64,000 bases of DNA from Cohnella mopanensis (lineage in GTDB: Bacteria > Bacillota > Bacilli > Paenibacillales > Paenibacillaceae). The notes beneath the pieces were generated by a model. The model had not been told where the DNA came from and searched no databases. It saw nothing but the letters and a program-made list of their open reading frames with translations. The stretch covers positions 124,001 to 188,000 of the forward strand of contig NZ_JAKRWM010000008.1 of assembly GCF_022352055.1 (NCBI RefSeq), read 5' to 3'. The translations under genes were made by a program, and so were the position numbers. Positions 50,942 to 59,497 of this stretch are shown here, piece by piece (positions within the stretch are counted from its first letter, which is position 1; each line of letters opens with the position of its first letter).

Positions 50942-52597
50942 CTACTCCTCGTGCTGTTTATGTTCTATGTTAGGCATCGGAATCGTTACTTTGACCGTTG
51001 AAGCTTTACCTTTGCCGCTTGTAATCGTAATCTCGCCGCCTAGCGCTTCCGCTCTCTCTCTCATGGACATCATTCCCATTGTCAGCTTACCTGCTTTCCT
51101 CTCGGTTGTAAATCCGGAACCCCGATCCGTGATTTCCAGGCTGGTTTCCTTCTCCGATTTGACCAGGCGGATGTAAGCGACATTCGTTCCTGCGTGTTTC
51201 TTCACGTTGTTAAGAGCTTCCTGTCCGATCCGCCAGAACGCTTCCTCAACGGCTCGCGGCAACTCCATCACACCTTCAGCCTGCTCGTACACGGTCAAAT
51301 CCAGTCTTTGGCCGTATTGCTTAAGCGCGGGTAACAAGCCATTCTCCAAGCCGGCCGGACGAAGCTGCCAGATCAACGCTCTCATTTCCTTCAACACTTC
51401 CCGAGATAGCTGTCCGATTTCCTTCAAAGACTGAGCGATAACAGCGTCCTTGCCGTCCAACACCGACTCTGCCCCTTTAGCCATAAAAGAAAGAGAGAAC
51501 ATCTTCTGAATGACGGAATCATGCAGATCGCGAGCCATCCGGTTCCGTTCCTCCAACAAAGCAAGCTCGCTCCGTTGTTCGTAAATCCGTAAATTTTCGA
51601 TGCTTAGCGTGAAATGATCGCCGAGAGAATACATAAAGTCTTCGTGATACTCATCGAAATGTTTGTTGTTGGGACTATTGATCAGAAGCACGCCGAAAGG
51701 GCAGCCTCTAACCCGTAGCGGAATGGCTGCTGCGGAGCCTATGGGAGGAATGCCGATCATCGAACGGATCTCGTCGCATTGTCCTTTCTCAGAACATGAC
51801 TCGATGACTAGACGGTTGTGGAGATACGCGGTACTAACGAGACCCGCTTGATCCATCGCCAGAGACTGCCACATCTCGTCCACCTGATTGTCCTTATACT
51901 GCGCGCGAAGCGACAGCCCATGTTGGTTTTGTATGAATAAAGAAACATAGGGCCAATTAAACGTGTCGCCGATGATGCGAACGGCTTTGACGGGCAGCAA
52001 CTTCATATCCGGGATGAGGTTGATTTGTTGAATGACATCGCCTAACTTGGCGTACAAGATCGCATTTCGTTCCTGCGCTTGATAGAGGCGTATTCGTTTG
52101 ATCGCCGTACCAATCTGCAAAGCAACCGCCTGCAGCAAAGCTAGCTCGTCCTCGGAGAACCATTCCTTCCCCGCCGTTGCCACGTTTAACAGTCCAAACC
52201 GCTCATGTCCAGCTTTAAGAGGCACGGTCGCGTGGTGCGTAATTCCTTCCGTATCTCCGATCTTGTGGACGATAGCATATGTAATTCGCTTACATTCAAT
52301 GATGTTGATGGCGTGTTCAAGCTTATTTTGGCGATAACTCTGAATACAGGAACAATCCTCGCCGCACATCAGCGCATAGTTACCCGCCGTCAATGCGGAA
52401 GGAAGATTTTGCGAAGCCGCGCATTCGTTGCCCGGTTGGTCATTGAGGAGAAAGATCCAGCCCGTCGTGAAGCCCGTAACTTGCAGCAGCTTCTTCAGCA
52501 CATCGTCGAGCATAGGATCCAATTCATTGGTCGTGTTCAGCATTTCCGCGATTTCTTTGAGCGCTAGCAGCTCGTTAGCACGAATTTCCCGTGGCAT
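50942..52597 (-). CDS. Soluble GAF-domain sensor histidine kinase (YhcY-like)
   Basis: 551 residues without membrane segments: two GAF domains (about 15-165 and 185-335), HisKA_3 dimer domain with phospho-His in EERNRMARDLHDSVIQKMFSLSF, and an HATPase domain (EALNNVKKHAGTN, ITDRGSGFTTE, GMMSMRERAEALGG). The first GAF has a cluster of cysteines between about residues 59 and 102 (LMCGEDCSCIQSY among them), which could bind a metal or Fe-S cluster or sense redox; this is inference. Co-transcribed with the response regulator. Confidence 0.92.
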   Translation of the reverse strand: MPREIRANELLALKEIAEMLNTTNELDPMLDDVLKKLLQVTGFTTGWIFLLNDQPGNECAASQNLPSALTAGNYALMCGEDCSCIQSYRQNKLEHAINIIECKRITYAIVHKIGDTEGITHHATVPLKAGHERFGLLNVATAGKEWFSEDELALLQAVALQIGTAIKRIRLYQAQERNAILYAKLGDVIQQINLIPDMKLLPVKAVRIIGDTFNWPYVSLFIQNQHGLSLRAQYKDNQVDEMWQSLAMDQAGLVSTAYLHNRLVIESCSEKGQCDEIRSMIGIPPIGSAAAIPLRVRGCPFGVLLINSPNNKHFDEYHEDFMYSLGDHFTLSIENLRIYEQRSELALLEERNRMARDLHDSVIQKMFSLSFMAKGAESVLDGKDAVIAQSLKEIGQLSREVLKEMRALIWQLRPAGLENGLLPALKQYGQRLDLTVYEQAEGVMELPRAVEEAFWRIGQEALNNVKKHAGTNVAYIRLVKSEKETSLEITDRGSGFTTERKAGKLTMGMMSMRERAEALGGEITITSGKGKASTVKVTIPMPNIEHKQHEE

Positions 52598-52703
52598 CTT
52601 TCTCCTCCTATTTCACCATTTTCTCTCCTCATTCTGAACTTGATTCACTCCTGAGGCAACTCCTTCTTTTAATCGCAGCCTCTCGAACAAAGATGGACGC
52701 GTA

Positions 52704-52740
52704 AAAACCGCCTATCGGAGTAAATCATCCAATAGGCGAC
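52704..52740 (-). terminator. Rho-independent terminator
   Basis: Minus-strand CGCCTATTGG and CCGATAGGCG form the stem, followed by GTTTTTAC. Ends the DUF2935 gene. Confidence 0.8.
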
Positions 52741-52770
52741 ATGACTACTTTAACTTTACGTTGGCCTTAA

Positions 52771-53589
52771 TCAGTGCTGTAAAAGCTGAACACTCACTTG
52801 ATTTCCGTTTAAATGCTGTTCGAACATATCGATAATCGATAGAAATCTCTCCGCTTCGCGGAAAACGTGATCTGCAAGCAAAGGATGAATGATGCTCTTA
52901 ATTCGACAAGCGTTAATGAGATCGCGGGCCGTTTGCTTGAAATCGCGCAATGATTTGACGGATACTCTATTCTCATCCAAGAACTGATCTAGAAGCGGAA
53001 CCGTCTGGGATTGCGGGCTCATGCTCTCCAGATCCTTTGCTTGGAATAACAGCTGGTCAAAATCATGGCTGAAGTCTCTAGCTTGTTCAACGAGTTGCCG
53101 CTCCGATGGATCGAGGAGATGGCTAATAAATTTCGCGTGATCGGCCATAATGCGCAAGAAAAACACATTTTCATGGATGATCGCATCAGGCAGCGACTCC
53201 AGTTTTCCTGAATTCAGTTCCTCCAGCCGATTTCTGAAGTAAAAGGCTTCCCTGCTTGTGTGGTCTACCAGCAATGGAAAGTTATTTGCTCCGGGAAGTT
53301 GGCAGCGCAGAATCAATCCCAATACTTTTCTCTTGAAAGCCCAAATATGGGACACCGCGTTGTGAACTTCTGAATTAAAGCGCTGGATGCTTCGTGGATC
53401 CGTCTCCGTCGTAAACGCATTTGCTTTGTTCTCAATGCCTTCAAATAGGGCATAAAATTGATTAGCCTCATTAATTAACTGCGTATCCTCGCATCGAAAT
53501 CCTAGCATTAGGAATAAAGAATGCTCTTTCATGATACGCGACCAGAATCTGACTTCATCCAACGACCTTGCTACAAATTCAATGGACAC
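52771..53589 (-). CDS. DUF2935 protein
   Basis: About 272 residues, all-helical, built from two similar halves: DEVRFWSRIMKEHSLFLMLGF with a later HTSREAFYFRNRL, and IHENVFFLRIMADHAKFISHLLD with a later HVFREAERFLSII. The repeated His and Glu residues resemble the ligand pattern of ferritin- or hemerythrin-like metal proteins. No function is established for the family, which is common in spore-formers. The start is GTG at 53589, seven bases after AGGGG. Monocistronic. Confidence 0.8.
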   Translation of the reverse strand: MSIEFVARSLDEVRFWSRIMKEHSLFLMLGFRCEDTQLINEANQFYALFEGIENKANAFTTETDPRSIQRFNSEVHNAVSHIWAFKRKVLGLILRCQLPGANNFPLLVDHTSREAFYFRNRLEELNSGKLESLPDAIIHENVFFLRIMADHAKFISHLLDPSERQLVEQARDFSHDFDQLLFQAKDLESMSPQSQTVPLLDQFLDENRVSVKSLRDFKQTARDLINACRIKSIIHPLLADHVFREAERFLSIIDMFEQHLNGNQVSVQLLQH

Positions 53590-53687
53590 ACCGTTTCCCC
53601 TCTCGTCGTATCTTCTCATGCACAACTTATGTGCGAAGATACGAATGGGTGTGTGCCCATTGATGGGTAATTTTACGCTTACCTACG

Positions 53688-54620
53688 CTACGGTTCGATA
53701 AGGTGAACGTCTTTGTCCGCAGGCACTTCTTCCGGAAGCCGTTTCGAAGCGCTCGGAACCCCTCGCGGTTTGTTCTTGATTTCTTCTGTGGAATACAAGG
53801 AAATGGTGATTTGACCTCCGTATACGACTGCCCTAACCAAAACGGGATATTCATACTTGTTCTGAAATACAAAATCCGGGCCGTACCAACTTACGGTTGC
53901 ATCACGTCCCGGCGGGACGTAGGGAACACGCCGACTATGGGAGTATCGTTGAACGATTTGAAGACCTGCCCGGTCCGCTGCATTGAACAGCGTTGAAGAT
54001 ATTTGACAGATCCCGCCTCCGATTCCTTCGGACACTTCTCCCCGCACGATTACTTTGGCTCGTTGATAACCTTTCTGGACGGAACGCTCTCCTACGACCT
54101 GGTTAAATGAAAAAGTTTCCCCCGGAAACACATATTGGTTGTTAATGGCTTTGGCCGCAAGTCTTATATTGTTCGAACGGTTCTTATTGTTTGAATTAAA
54201 ATACGTCGAGTATTGGCCGATCATCTTCTCTCTTATGGAGTCTAACAGCTCACTGTCCACTTTCGGATGAATTAATCGCTGCGGCGCTTGAATGTGGGAA
54301 GGAGTACCCTCGACGATGAAACTGAATATCCGATCAACGAATTTATTCCGATCAAGTTCGCTGCCCATCTGCTCCGGAGTGATTCTTCCCCGTTCATCTA
54401 ATCCCGCGTTAACGGGCGGCTGATAAACTTTTCTTTGAACCTCCTCCGTAAGTTTTTGCAGCTTATCTTCGTATACGAAAGGCAAGCTTTGATGGGGAAC
54501 TATATATTCGGAACGCTTTATTTTAACAATGGGATGATCTAGCTCCCCGACGATTAAGTGATCCGGTAGATAAGCTTGTTGCAGGAGCAAGCTCACGCTG
54601 ACGATCCAATGAAATCCCAA
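53688..54620 (-). CDS. VanW-like secreted or anchored protein
   Basis: 310 residues with an N-terminal hydrophobic segment (WIVSVSLLLQQAYL), a spacer region and a VanW domain: FPGETFSFNQVVGERSVQKGYQRAKVIVRGEVSEGIGGGICQISSTLFNAADRAGL, then YSHSRRVPYVPPGRDATVSWYGPDFVFQN. VanW proteins are found with cell-wall and glycopeptide-resistance genes, but their role is unknown. It starts at TTG 54620 behind AGGAGG and follows sspH by 20 bp. Confidence 0.87.
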   Translation of the reverse strand: MGFHWIVSVSLLLQQAYLPDHLIVGELDHPIVKIKRSEYIVPHQSLPFVYEDKLQKLTEEVQRKVYQPPVNAGLDERGRITPEQMGSELDRNKFVDRIFSFIVEGTPSHIQAPQRLIHPKVDSELLDSIREKMIGQYSTYFNSNNKNRSNNIRLAAKAINNQYVFPGETFSFNQVVGERSVQKGYQRAKVIVRGEVSEGIGGGICQISSTLFNAADRAGLQIVQRYSHSRRVPYVPPGRDATVSWYGPDFVFQNKYEYPVLVRAVVYGGQITISLYSTEEIKNKPRGVPSASKRLPEEVPADKDVHLIEP

Positions 54621-54640
54621 GCCAGTTTACCTCCTATACA

Positions 54641-54871
54641 TCATGATTTACTCGGACAACCTATCGGCATAGATATCTGGCTCGCTTCTTCTCCTTGCTC
54701 GACGAGCATGTTAATCGGCACTTCTTGTTCCTGTTCGGGTTGATCTAAAGGGTATATTCTGGCGGTATCATTTTCTTCGTCTACGCGTTGAATGTAAACA
54801 GGCTTTTCTCCATAAATCACGTTAGCCATTACGGGTGATGCGGCGATCTCCGCAGCTCTTTGTTTGTTCAT
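54641..54871 (-). CDS. sspH: H-type small acid-soluble spore protein
   Basis: About 76 residues. The SspH signature is clear: MNKQRAAEIAASP, then YGEKPVYIQRVDEENDTARIYPLDQPEQEQEVPINMLVE. SspH is a minor small spore protein made in the forespore. The C-terminal 18 residues extend beyond the usual length. AGGAGG precedes the ATG at 54871. This gene shows that the organism is a spore-former. Confidence 0.9.
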   Translation of the reverse strand: MNKQRAAEIAASPVMANVIYGEKPVYIQRVDEENDTARIYPLDQPEQEQEVPINMLVEQGEEASQISMPIGCPSKS

Positions 54872-54992
54872 GGGAACATACCTCCTATAAGGTTGGATCA
54901 TCTTCTACATACCCTTCATAATGTCCCCCAGCCCCTTACATAATTATTTGTCCCCTTGTCGAGAATAAAATAAAGGGAAAGGAGGGATGATG

Positions 54993-56177
54993 ATGTCCCG
55001 TACGGTCAAATGTACAATAATATTGATGGCACTCACGATTTTCTTTCTCGTAACCGAGCATCGTTTTCCTGCATTAGCATCCGCTGCGTCGCCCGCAGAC
55101 AAAATCACGATGAGCGTAAGATCCAGTTCAGCCTCCCAAATGTACAGTACTCTGGAGATCATTGACCCTAAACTGACGAAAGCTTTACTTCAAGCAAAAA
55201 AGGAAGCCCTCGACGAGGCTCCCTTCTATTCGGATATAGCAGTGAATATCACGCATGGACAGTTACAAACCTATTATCGTCTAGATCGCGCCGGGCACTT
55301 CTGGGAAACATCCGAGCAGTCCGTCCCGCGAAAGCTTGTATTATCCACCTCTCTAAACCAACGATTACGGAACTATGCGGTAGCGCTGCGTGCGAATCAT
55401 TACGGAAAATTATTGAGCTGGGAACAGGCCCGGAATATCGTGCAACGCAAGAGCATCTTCACCCTAACGGATTTGGAAACCGGCCTTTCCTTCAAAGTTC
55501 AACGCCGAGCAGGCAGCCAACACGCGGACGTGCAGCCGATATCGAAAGAAGATTCCAAAATCATGCATCAAATCTATAACGGTCAATGGAGTTGGAAGCG
55601 TAAAGCGATCCTTGTCCAATCGGGACGAAATCGACTCGCCGCATCGATGAACGGCATGCCCCATGGCGGGGACGGCATACCGGATAACGGCTTCTCCGGC
55701 CATTTCTGCGTCCATTTCCAAGAAAGCACCTCGCATCGTTCCACAATTCCCGATCCAGCGCATCAACTCATGGTATACAAAGCCGCCGGACAATTAGACG
55801 ACTATTTCAAAGCCGCTTCACCGCTTCTTCTAACATTAAGCTTCGTGGAAGCAATGAATCAGCAGGATGCCGATATGCTACGGCAACTAATGGAACGAAT
55901 GCCTCATGACAGACAGGACGGTTTCTTTGCTCAATTATCATCGCTGAAGTTCATTCAAATCCGGCAATCGAAAAAACAGCCCCTTCAGCCCACTATCGAT
56001 AAGGACGCAGTCACCGCCGAGTTCAGAGTGCCGATCAAGATGGGGCAGACGGGTCAAGCGGATCGAAACACCCATTACTCGTTCAGCTTCATGAGAGATA
56101 ATCCGCAATCTCCATGGCAGATCATAGATATTGTTGCATCTGGAAAATCGGCAAATCATTCGAGCTTAATGCCATAG
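54993..56177 (+). CDS. Secreted protein with GHFCVHF motif, function unknown
   Basis: About 394 residues with a signal peptide (residues about 1-30, ending LASAASPA). The centre (about residues 210-260) carries GDGIPDNGFSGHFCVHFQESTSHRSTIPDPAHQLMVYKAA, a Cys/His-rich motif I have seen in Firmicute exported proteins with peptidoglycan context but cannot name. The C-terminus has an NTF2-like look (VTAEFRVPI...SFSFMRDNPQSPWQIIDI). Three ATGs in a row follow GGAGGG; the third, at 54993, has the best spacing. It overlaps the converging PQQ-type gene by 22 bp. Confidence 0.65.
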   Translation: MSRTVKCTIILMALTIFFLVTEHRFPALASAASPADKITMSVRSSSASQMYSTLEIIDPKLTKALLQAKKEALDEAPFYSDIAVNITHGQLQTYYRLDRAGHFWETSEQSVPRKLVLSTSLNQRLRNYAVALRANHYGKLLSWEQARNIVQRKSIFTLTDLETGLSFKVQRRAGSQHADVQPISKEDSKIMHQIYNGQWSWKRKAILVQSGRNRLAASMNGMPHGGDGIPDNGFSGHFCVHFQESTSHRSTIPDPAHQLMVYKAAGQLDDYFKAASPLLLTLSFVEAMNQQDADMLRQLMERMPHDRQDGFFAQLSSLKFIQIRQSKKQPLQPTIDKDAVTAEFRVPIKMGQTGQADRNTHYSFSFMRDNPQSPWQIIDIVASGKSANHSSLMP

Positions 56178-57646
56178 ATCTTGCCTCCGCGCGAGGCTAC
56201 TACGGCGTAATTGTTAAATACCGCCGGGGAGGCTTCGATATTCGTTCCGATATTCAAGCATCCCACTTCTAGTCCGTTGCTAGCCGAGATAACGGAAATC
56301 TTACCTACGGAATCCGCTTGAATAAGATAAGCTTTACCTGATTGATCGTAAACGTCGACCGGAGACGACCAAGCGTAGTTTTTCATCGGAAGTCTCCATG
56401 CTTCTTTTCCAGTAGATTTATTTAATGCGACCATCAGCCCCCCACTGAAAGTACCGAACCTCGCTATCGTGAAGATCACTAGATTGGATATTTCCTGTTT
56501 CCCAAGTACAGGAGTCGCCAGCAAGCCGCCGTTGACCGGATGCGCTCCGAGCAGGGAGAAGCTCTTATATTGGTTCTGCCACACCACTTCGCCGGTTAGT
56601 CCGTTTATTTTACGAATATACGAGTTTCCCGTTGTCCCTTGCTTGTCCACCTCGGTTCCGGTGTACAAATAAGGCACACCGCCCTCTGTTTCCAGCACGA
56701 TCGTGGCATCGGTATCGTCAACCGGAGGAAGCGCCCACTCAGAGGTATACGTCGTTAAGTTCAAAGCTTGCACGCTGCCGCCGTTATCCGCGAAAAAAGC
56801 CAGATTGCCATGAATGGCGAGCGAGTTTTCGATTCCTTGATAAGAATTACCGGCAATCTTGTAACGGTATTTGCTAATAATCGGGTTGATCGTAATCGTT
56901 TTCTCTGACGGTTTGAAGACCGTGTTTAGTTTAAGATAATAGACAAGCCCATTTTCCCCGCCCACGATTAGCGAATCGTCCTCCCGGTTAAACATCGCCG
57001 AGCTATCGAAAGCGCCCCATGTCCGATAAGCGAATGGATCCTTGCCTGACACGTGAAGCAGAAGCTTCTGATCGGTTAGGCTGAATAAATTAAAGCCGAT
57101 CGTTCCCTTCTCGGGAATACCTTCCCCAACGTAGAGCAACGGATACCCACGAGCATCCACCGAGACGCTCCCCTTAATCGGATTGCCGATCTTGATCGGG
57201 TTACGCGTCTCTTCGCCGGTCTCTAGATCCAGGAAGTAAACATATCCATCCAGCGAAGCATAGATTACTTCCGTAAAATCGGGTTTGGATAGAAACTTCG
57301 CCTTCACGTTCATCGTCTTAAGAACTTCCGGCGCCCACCTAACGATGGCCGGTTGTCCAGTCCAGCCTGCTCCGCCACCCCATGAGCTCGACTTCGTTTT
57401 TTTCTCCCATACGATCTTCGGCCGAAACTGCTTCATGTCCGTCGTCCCATAAGAGGGCGCGCTACGCTCTTGATTGCCGCGGAAGGTCAATATCCCTTCG
57501 ACATCCGTATATTGTGCCGGGAAATTTTGCGAAGGCTTAGGCTTTTCATTCCATTGCGAGGAGTATTGACTTCCTGCTTGTGCGATTCCTTGGTACAGAC
57601 AGATGAGGATTAGGGCTAGGATCAAAGTCTTTTTCCCTCGGGACAT
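56156..57646 (-). CDS. Secreted PQQ-type beta-propeller protein
   Basis: 496 residues with a signal peptide (LILALILICLYQGIAQA). The rest is a series of propeller blades: EVIYASLDGYVYFLDLETGEE, SLIVGGENGLVYYLKL, NLAFFADNGGSVQALNLTTY, IRKINGLTGEVVWQNQY and MVALNKSTGKEAWRLP. It resembles PQQ-binding-like or BamB-like repeats, but no PQQ ligands or catalytic residues can be identified, so a binding or scaffold role outside the membrane is more likely. GGAGGGA precedes the ATG. Confidence 0.82.
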   Translation of the reverse strand: MSRGKKTLILALILICLYQGIAQAGSQYSSQWNEKPKPSQNFPAQYTDVEGILTFRGNQERSAPSYGTTDMKQFRPKIVWEKKTKSSSWGGGAGWTGQPAIVRWAPEVLKTMNVKAKFLSKPDFTEVIYASLDGYVYFLDLETGEETRNPIKIGNPIKGSVSVDARGYPLLYVGEGIPEKGTIGFNLFSLTDQKLLLHVSGKDPFAYRTWGAFDSSAMFNREDDSLIVGGENGLVYYLKLNTVFKPSEKTITINPIISKYRYKIAGNSYQGIENSLAIHGNLAFFADNGGSVQALNLTTYTSEWALPPVDDTDATIVLETEGGVPYLYTGTEVDKQGTTGNSYIRKINGLTGEVVWQNQYKSFSLLGAHPVNGGLLATPVLGKQEISNLVIFTIARFGTFSGGLMVALNKSTGKEAWRLPMKNYAWSSPVDVYDQSGKAYLIQADSVGKISVISASNGLEVGCLNIGTNIEASPAVFNNYAVVASRGGKIYGIKLE

Positions 57647-57784
57647 CTCTATTTATTCCCTCCAACGGTTCGAATAAATAGATTGTACCCGCCACTCTAC
57701 GAGAAGCTTGTCAAACGATCAGCGAGTAATTCAGGAGGATTTGTCATAATACCCGACATTGAATCGGATCAAGGAGCACCTATT

Positions 57785-57814
57785 AAAAAATACCGCCTCG
57801 CGGCGGTATTTCTT
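57785..57814. terminator. Bidirectional terminator of kamA
   Basis: AATACCGCC-TCG-CGGCGGTATT, with A-run on the left and TTTCTT on the right; ends the kamA transcript. Confidence 0.8.
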
Positions 57815-57830
57815 GTCGTATGCGGCTTTC

Positions 57831-59015
57831 TTATTTCAGCATTATCGTTTTATTCGCTCTTATTTGCGGGTGGTCAGGCATATCATTAACGGACACGACG
57901 GCATCCGTCTTCTTCTTCGGTTTCACCCAATACTTCTCATTGCCTGGCAAATCGTCGAACCATGCGGCTTCGTCCGGACAATCGAGCGTCATGAAACGTC
58001 CGTAATGACCGTCCCGAGATTGATGATATTTTAAATAAGCTTTCCCGTTCTCAATGGCAAGAATTTCAATCTTGCCCGACGTATGGCTCATCGATAACCG
58101 CACTCGTTTACCAAGACCGGAAGTCCGGGCTTTGGCTTTCTCAACGATGTCATATACTTCGGCTAGTGGCAGAACGAAATCCCCATTGCCTGCTACAGGC
58201 CTGTTAATGAAAAAATAATAAGGCGTGACCCCTGCACAAGAGAGCTTGTCTAACAATTCACCGAGCACATTGGGATCATCGTTGATCCCTCGCAATATCG
58301 GGGTTTGGTTTACGACTATCGCTCCCGCATCGTGCAATGCTTGAAACCCTTGAATGGCTTCCTTCGTAATCTCTCTAGGATGATTGATGTGCGCCATGAC
58401 ATAGATTCTCTTCTTAGCGCTGGAGAATTCGCGTATCGCTTCCAGCAAATGTTCGTCTTCGTAGATTCGCATCGGATTGAATACCGGAATCTTCGAGCCT
58501 AGCCTGATAATCTGAACGTGATCGATTTCTCTTAATCTATGCAAGATTGCGCGCAGTTTCGCGGTGGCGAGAATCAAGCTGTCCCCTCCGGTCAGCAGTA
58601 CGTTGCTGATTTCCGGATGATCGGCGATGTATTGCAAGCCCGGTTCAATATCCGAGGTCGCTTCCTTGACGTCATTACGAAATAACCGTTTGCGGAAGCA
58701 ATACCGGCAGTAAGCTCCGCATACCTCCGACACGATAAGCAACGCGGTAGACGAGTACTTATGCTGGCACCCCTTCACCACGTAGTTCGTGTCTTCGTCC
58801 GAAGCATCCCATCTGCCATACTCTCGCAATTCGCCCTCATTGGGAATGACGAGCTTGCGAATGGGATCATCGGGGTCATTCCAATCGATCAAGTTCAAGT
58901 AATAGTCATTCACGCGAAATACGAACTTCTGAGTGATTTGATTCAGTTTCTCACGTTGTTGCTCGGGGATGTGAGTGATTTTTCCGATATCGGTAATATA
59001 CTTGGGTTGCGGCAT
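57831..59015 (-). CDS. KamA-family radical SAM aminomutase-like enzyme
   Basis: About 394 residues. The radical SAM cluster motif is CGAYCRYCFRKR; HKYSSTALLIVSEVC before it and LTGGDSLILATAKL after it are typical of lysine 2,3-aminomutases. The C-terminal substrate region differs: where lysine mutases have Asp in CDLSMGIGHF, this protein has Arg (INRPVAGNGDF), and VVDAPGG is replaced by a MSHTSGK segment. So the substrate may not be lysine; an acidic amino acid such as glutamate, giving the osmolyte beta-glutamate, is a possibility. The ATG at 59015 has AGGAGG upstream. A c-di-AMP riboswitch controls it, which fits osmolyte synthesis. Confidence 0.85.
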   Translation of the reverse strand: MPQPKYITDIGKITHIPEQQREKLNQITQKFVFRVNDYYLNLIDWNDPDDPIRKLVIPNEGELREYGRWDASDEDTNYVVKGCQHKYSSTALLIVSEVCGAYCRYCFRKRLFRNDVKEATSDIEPGLQYIADHPEISNVLLTGGDSLILATAKLRAILHRLREIDHVQIIRLGSKIPVFNPMRIYEDEHLLEAIREFSSAKKRIYVMAHINHPREITKEAIQGFQALHDAGAIVVNQTPILRGINDDPNVLGELLDKLSCAGVTPYYFFINRPVAGNGDFVLPLAEVYDIVEKAKARTSGLGKRVRLSMSHTSGKIEILAIENGKAYLKYHQSRDGHYGRFMTLDCPDEAAWFDDLPGNEKYWVKPKKKTDAVVSVNDMPDHPQIRANKTIMLK

Positions 59016-59155
59016 TGCTTTATTCCTCCTCAACGTATATTCGGTCGAATTCGAGAACGAATCCTTTCCAAGCCCCTGCGACTCCCCCTTCCGTCCAAAA
59101 TAAATAGACCCGACAAGGCAGAAGACCATCCCTTCTGCATATAGGGCCTGAAGAA

Positions 59156-59181
59156 AACAAAAAAGACCCTTGTTCGGGTCA
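59156..59181 (-). terminator. Terminator of c-di-AMP riboswitch 2
   Basis: Minus-strand GACCCGAACAAGGGTC followed by TTTTTTG, directly downstream of the aptamer. Confidence 0.8.
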
Positions 59182-59205
59182 AAAGAATGAGCAGTTTATC
59201 TGCGC

Positions 59206-59342
59206 ATGACAGTCCGACCCATCCAACGCTGACGAGGTTAGCTGACGGACTCGGGATAGATGGTTCCCTACATTCGGATAGAATGATTCGCCCCAGAAAA
59301 GGTGGTTCCCCCGCTTTCCGGCCAAAACCGGAAACTAAGCAT
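59206..59342 (-). ncRNA. c-di-AMP (ydaO/yuaA-type) riboswitch 2
   Basis: Minus strand shows the same ordered blocks as the copy at 29140: GCGGGGGAACCACC, GGGGCGAATC, AGGGAACC and CCGAGTCCGTCAGCTAAC followed by CTCGTCAGC. A terminator follows and then the kamA-like gene. High c-di-AMP is expected to end transcription early. The rest of 59016-59497 holds only the leader and the promoter side of the AI-2E gene on the other strand. Confidence 0.92.
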
Positions 59343-59497
59343 AGGGTTACTATAGATGACTCCCACGTTGATGTCAATACATGGATAAGCATCTAGGATT
59401 AGCGTCCTATTCCGTATGGAGGAAGCCTATGCGCTAGGCATTGTTCTCGATAATCGAAGTCGGTTAAAATAGGAAGTACCGTGAAGGAGGAAGTACC

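Noticed and set aside
57683-57889. Small plus-strand open frame between the propeller gene and kamA
   Set aside because: It runs across the kamA terminator hairpin and into the antisense end of kamA, with no convincing ribosome site or family.
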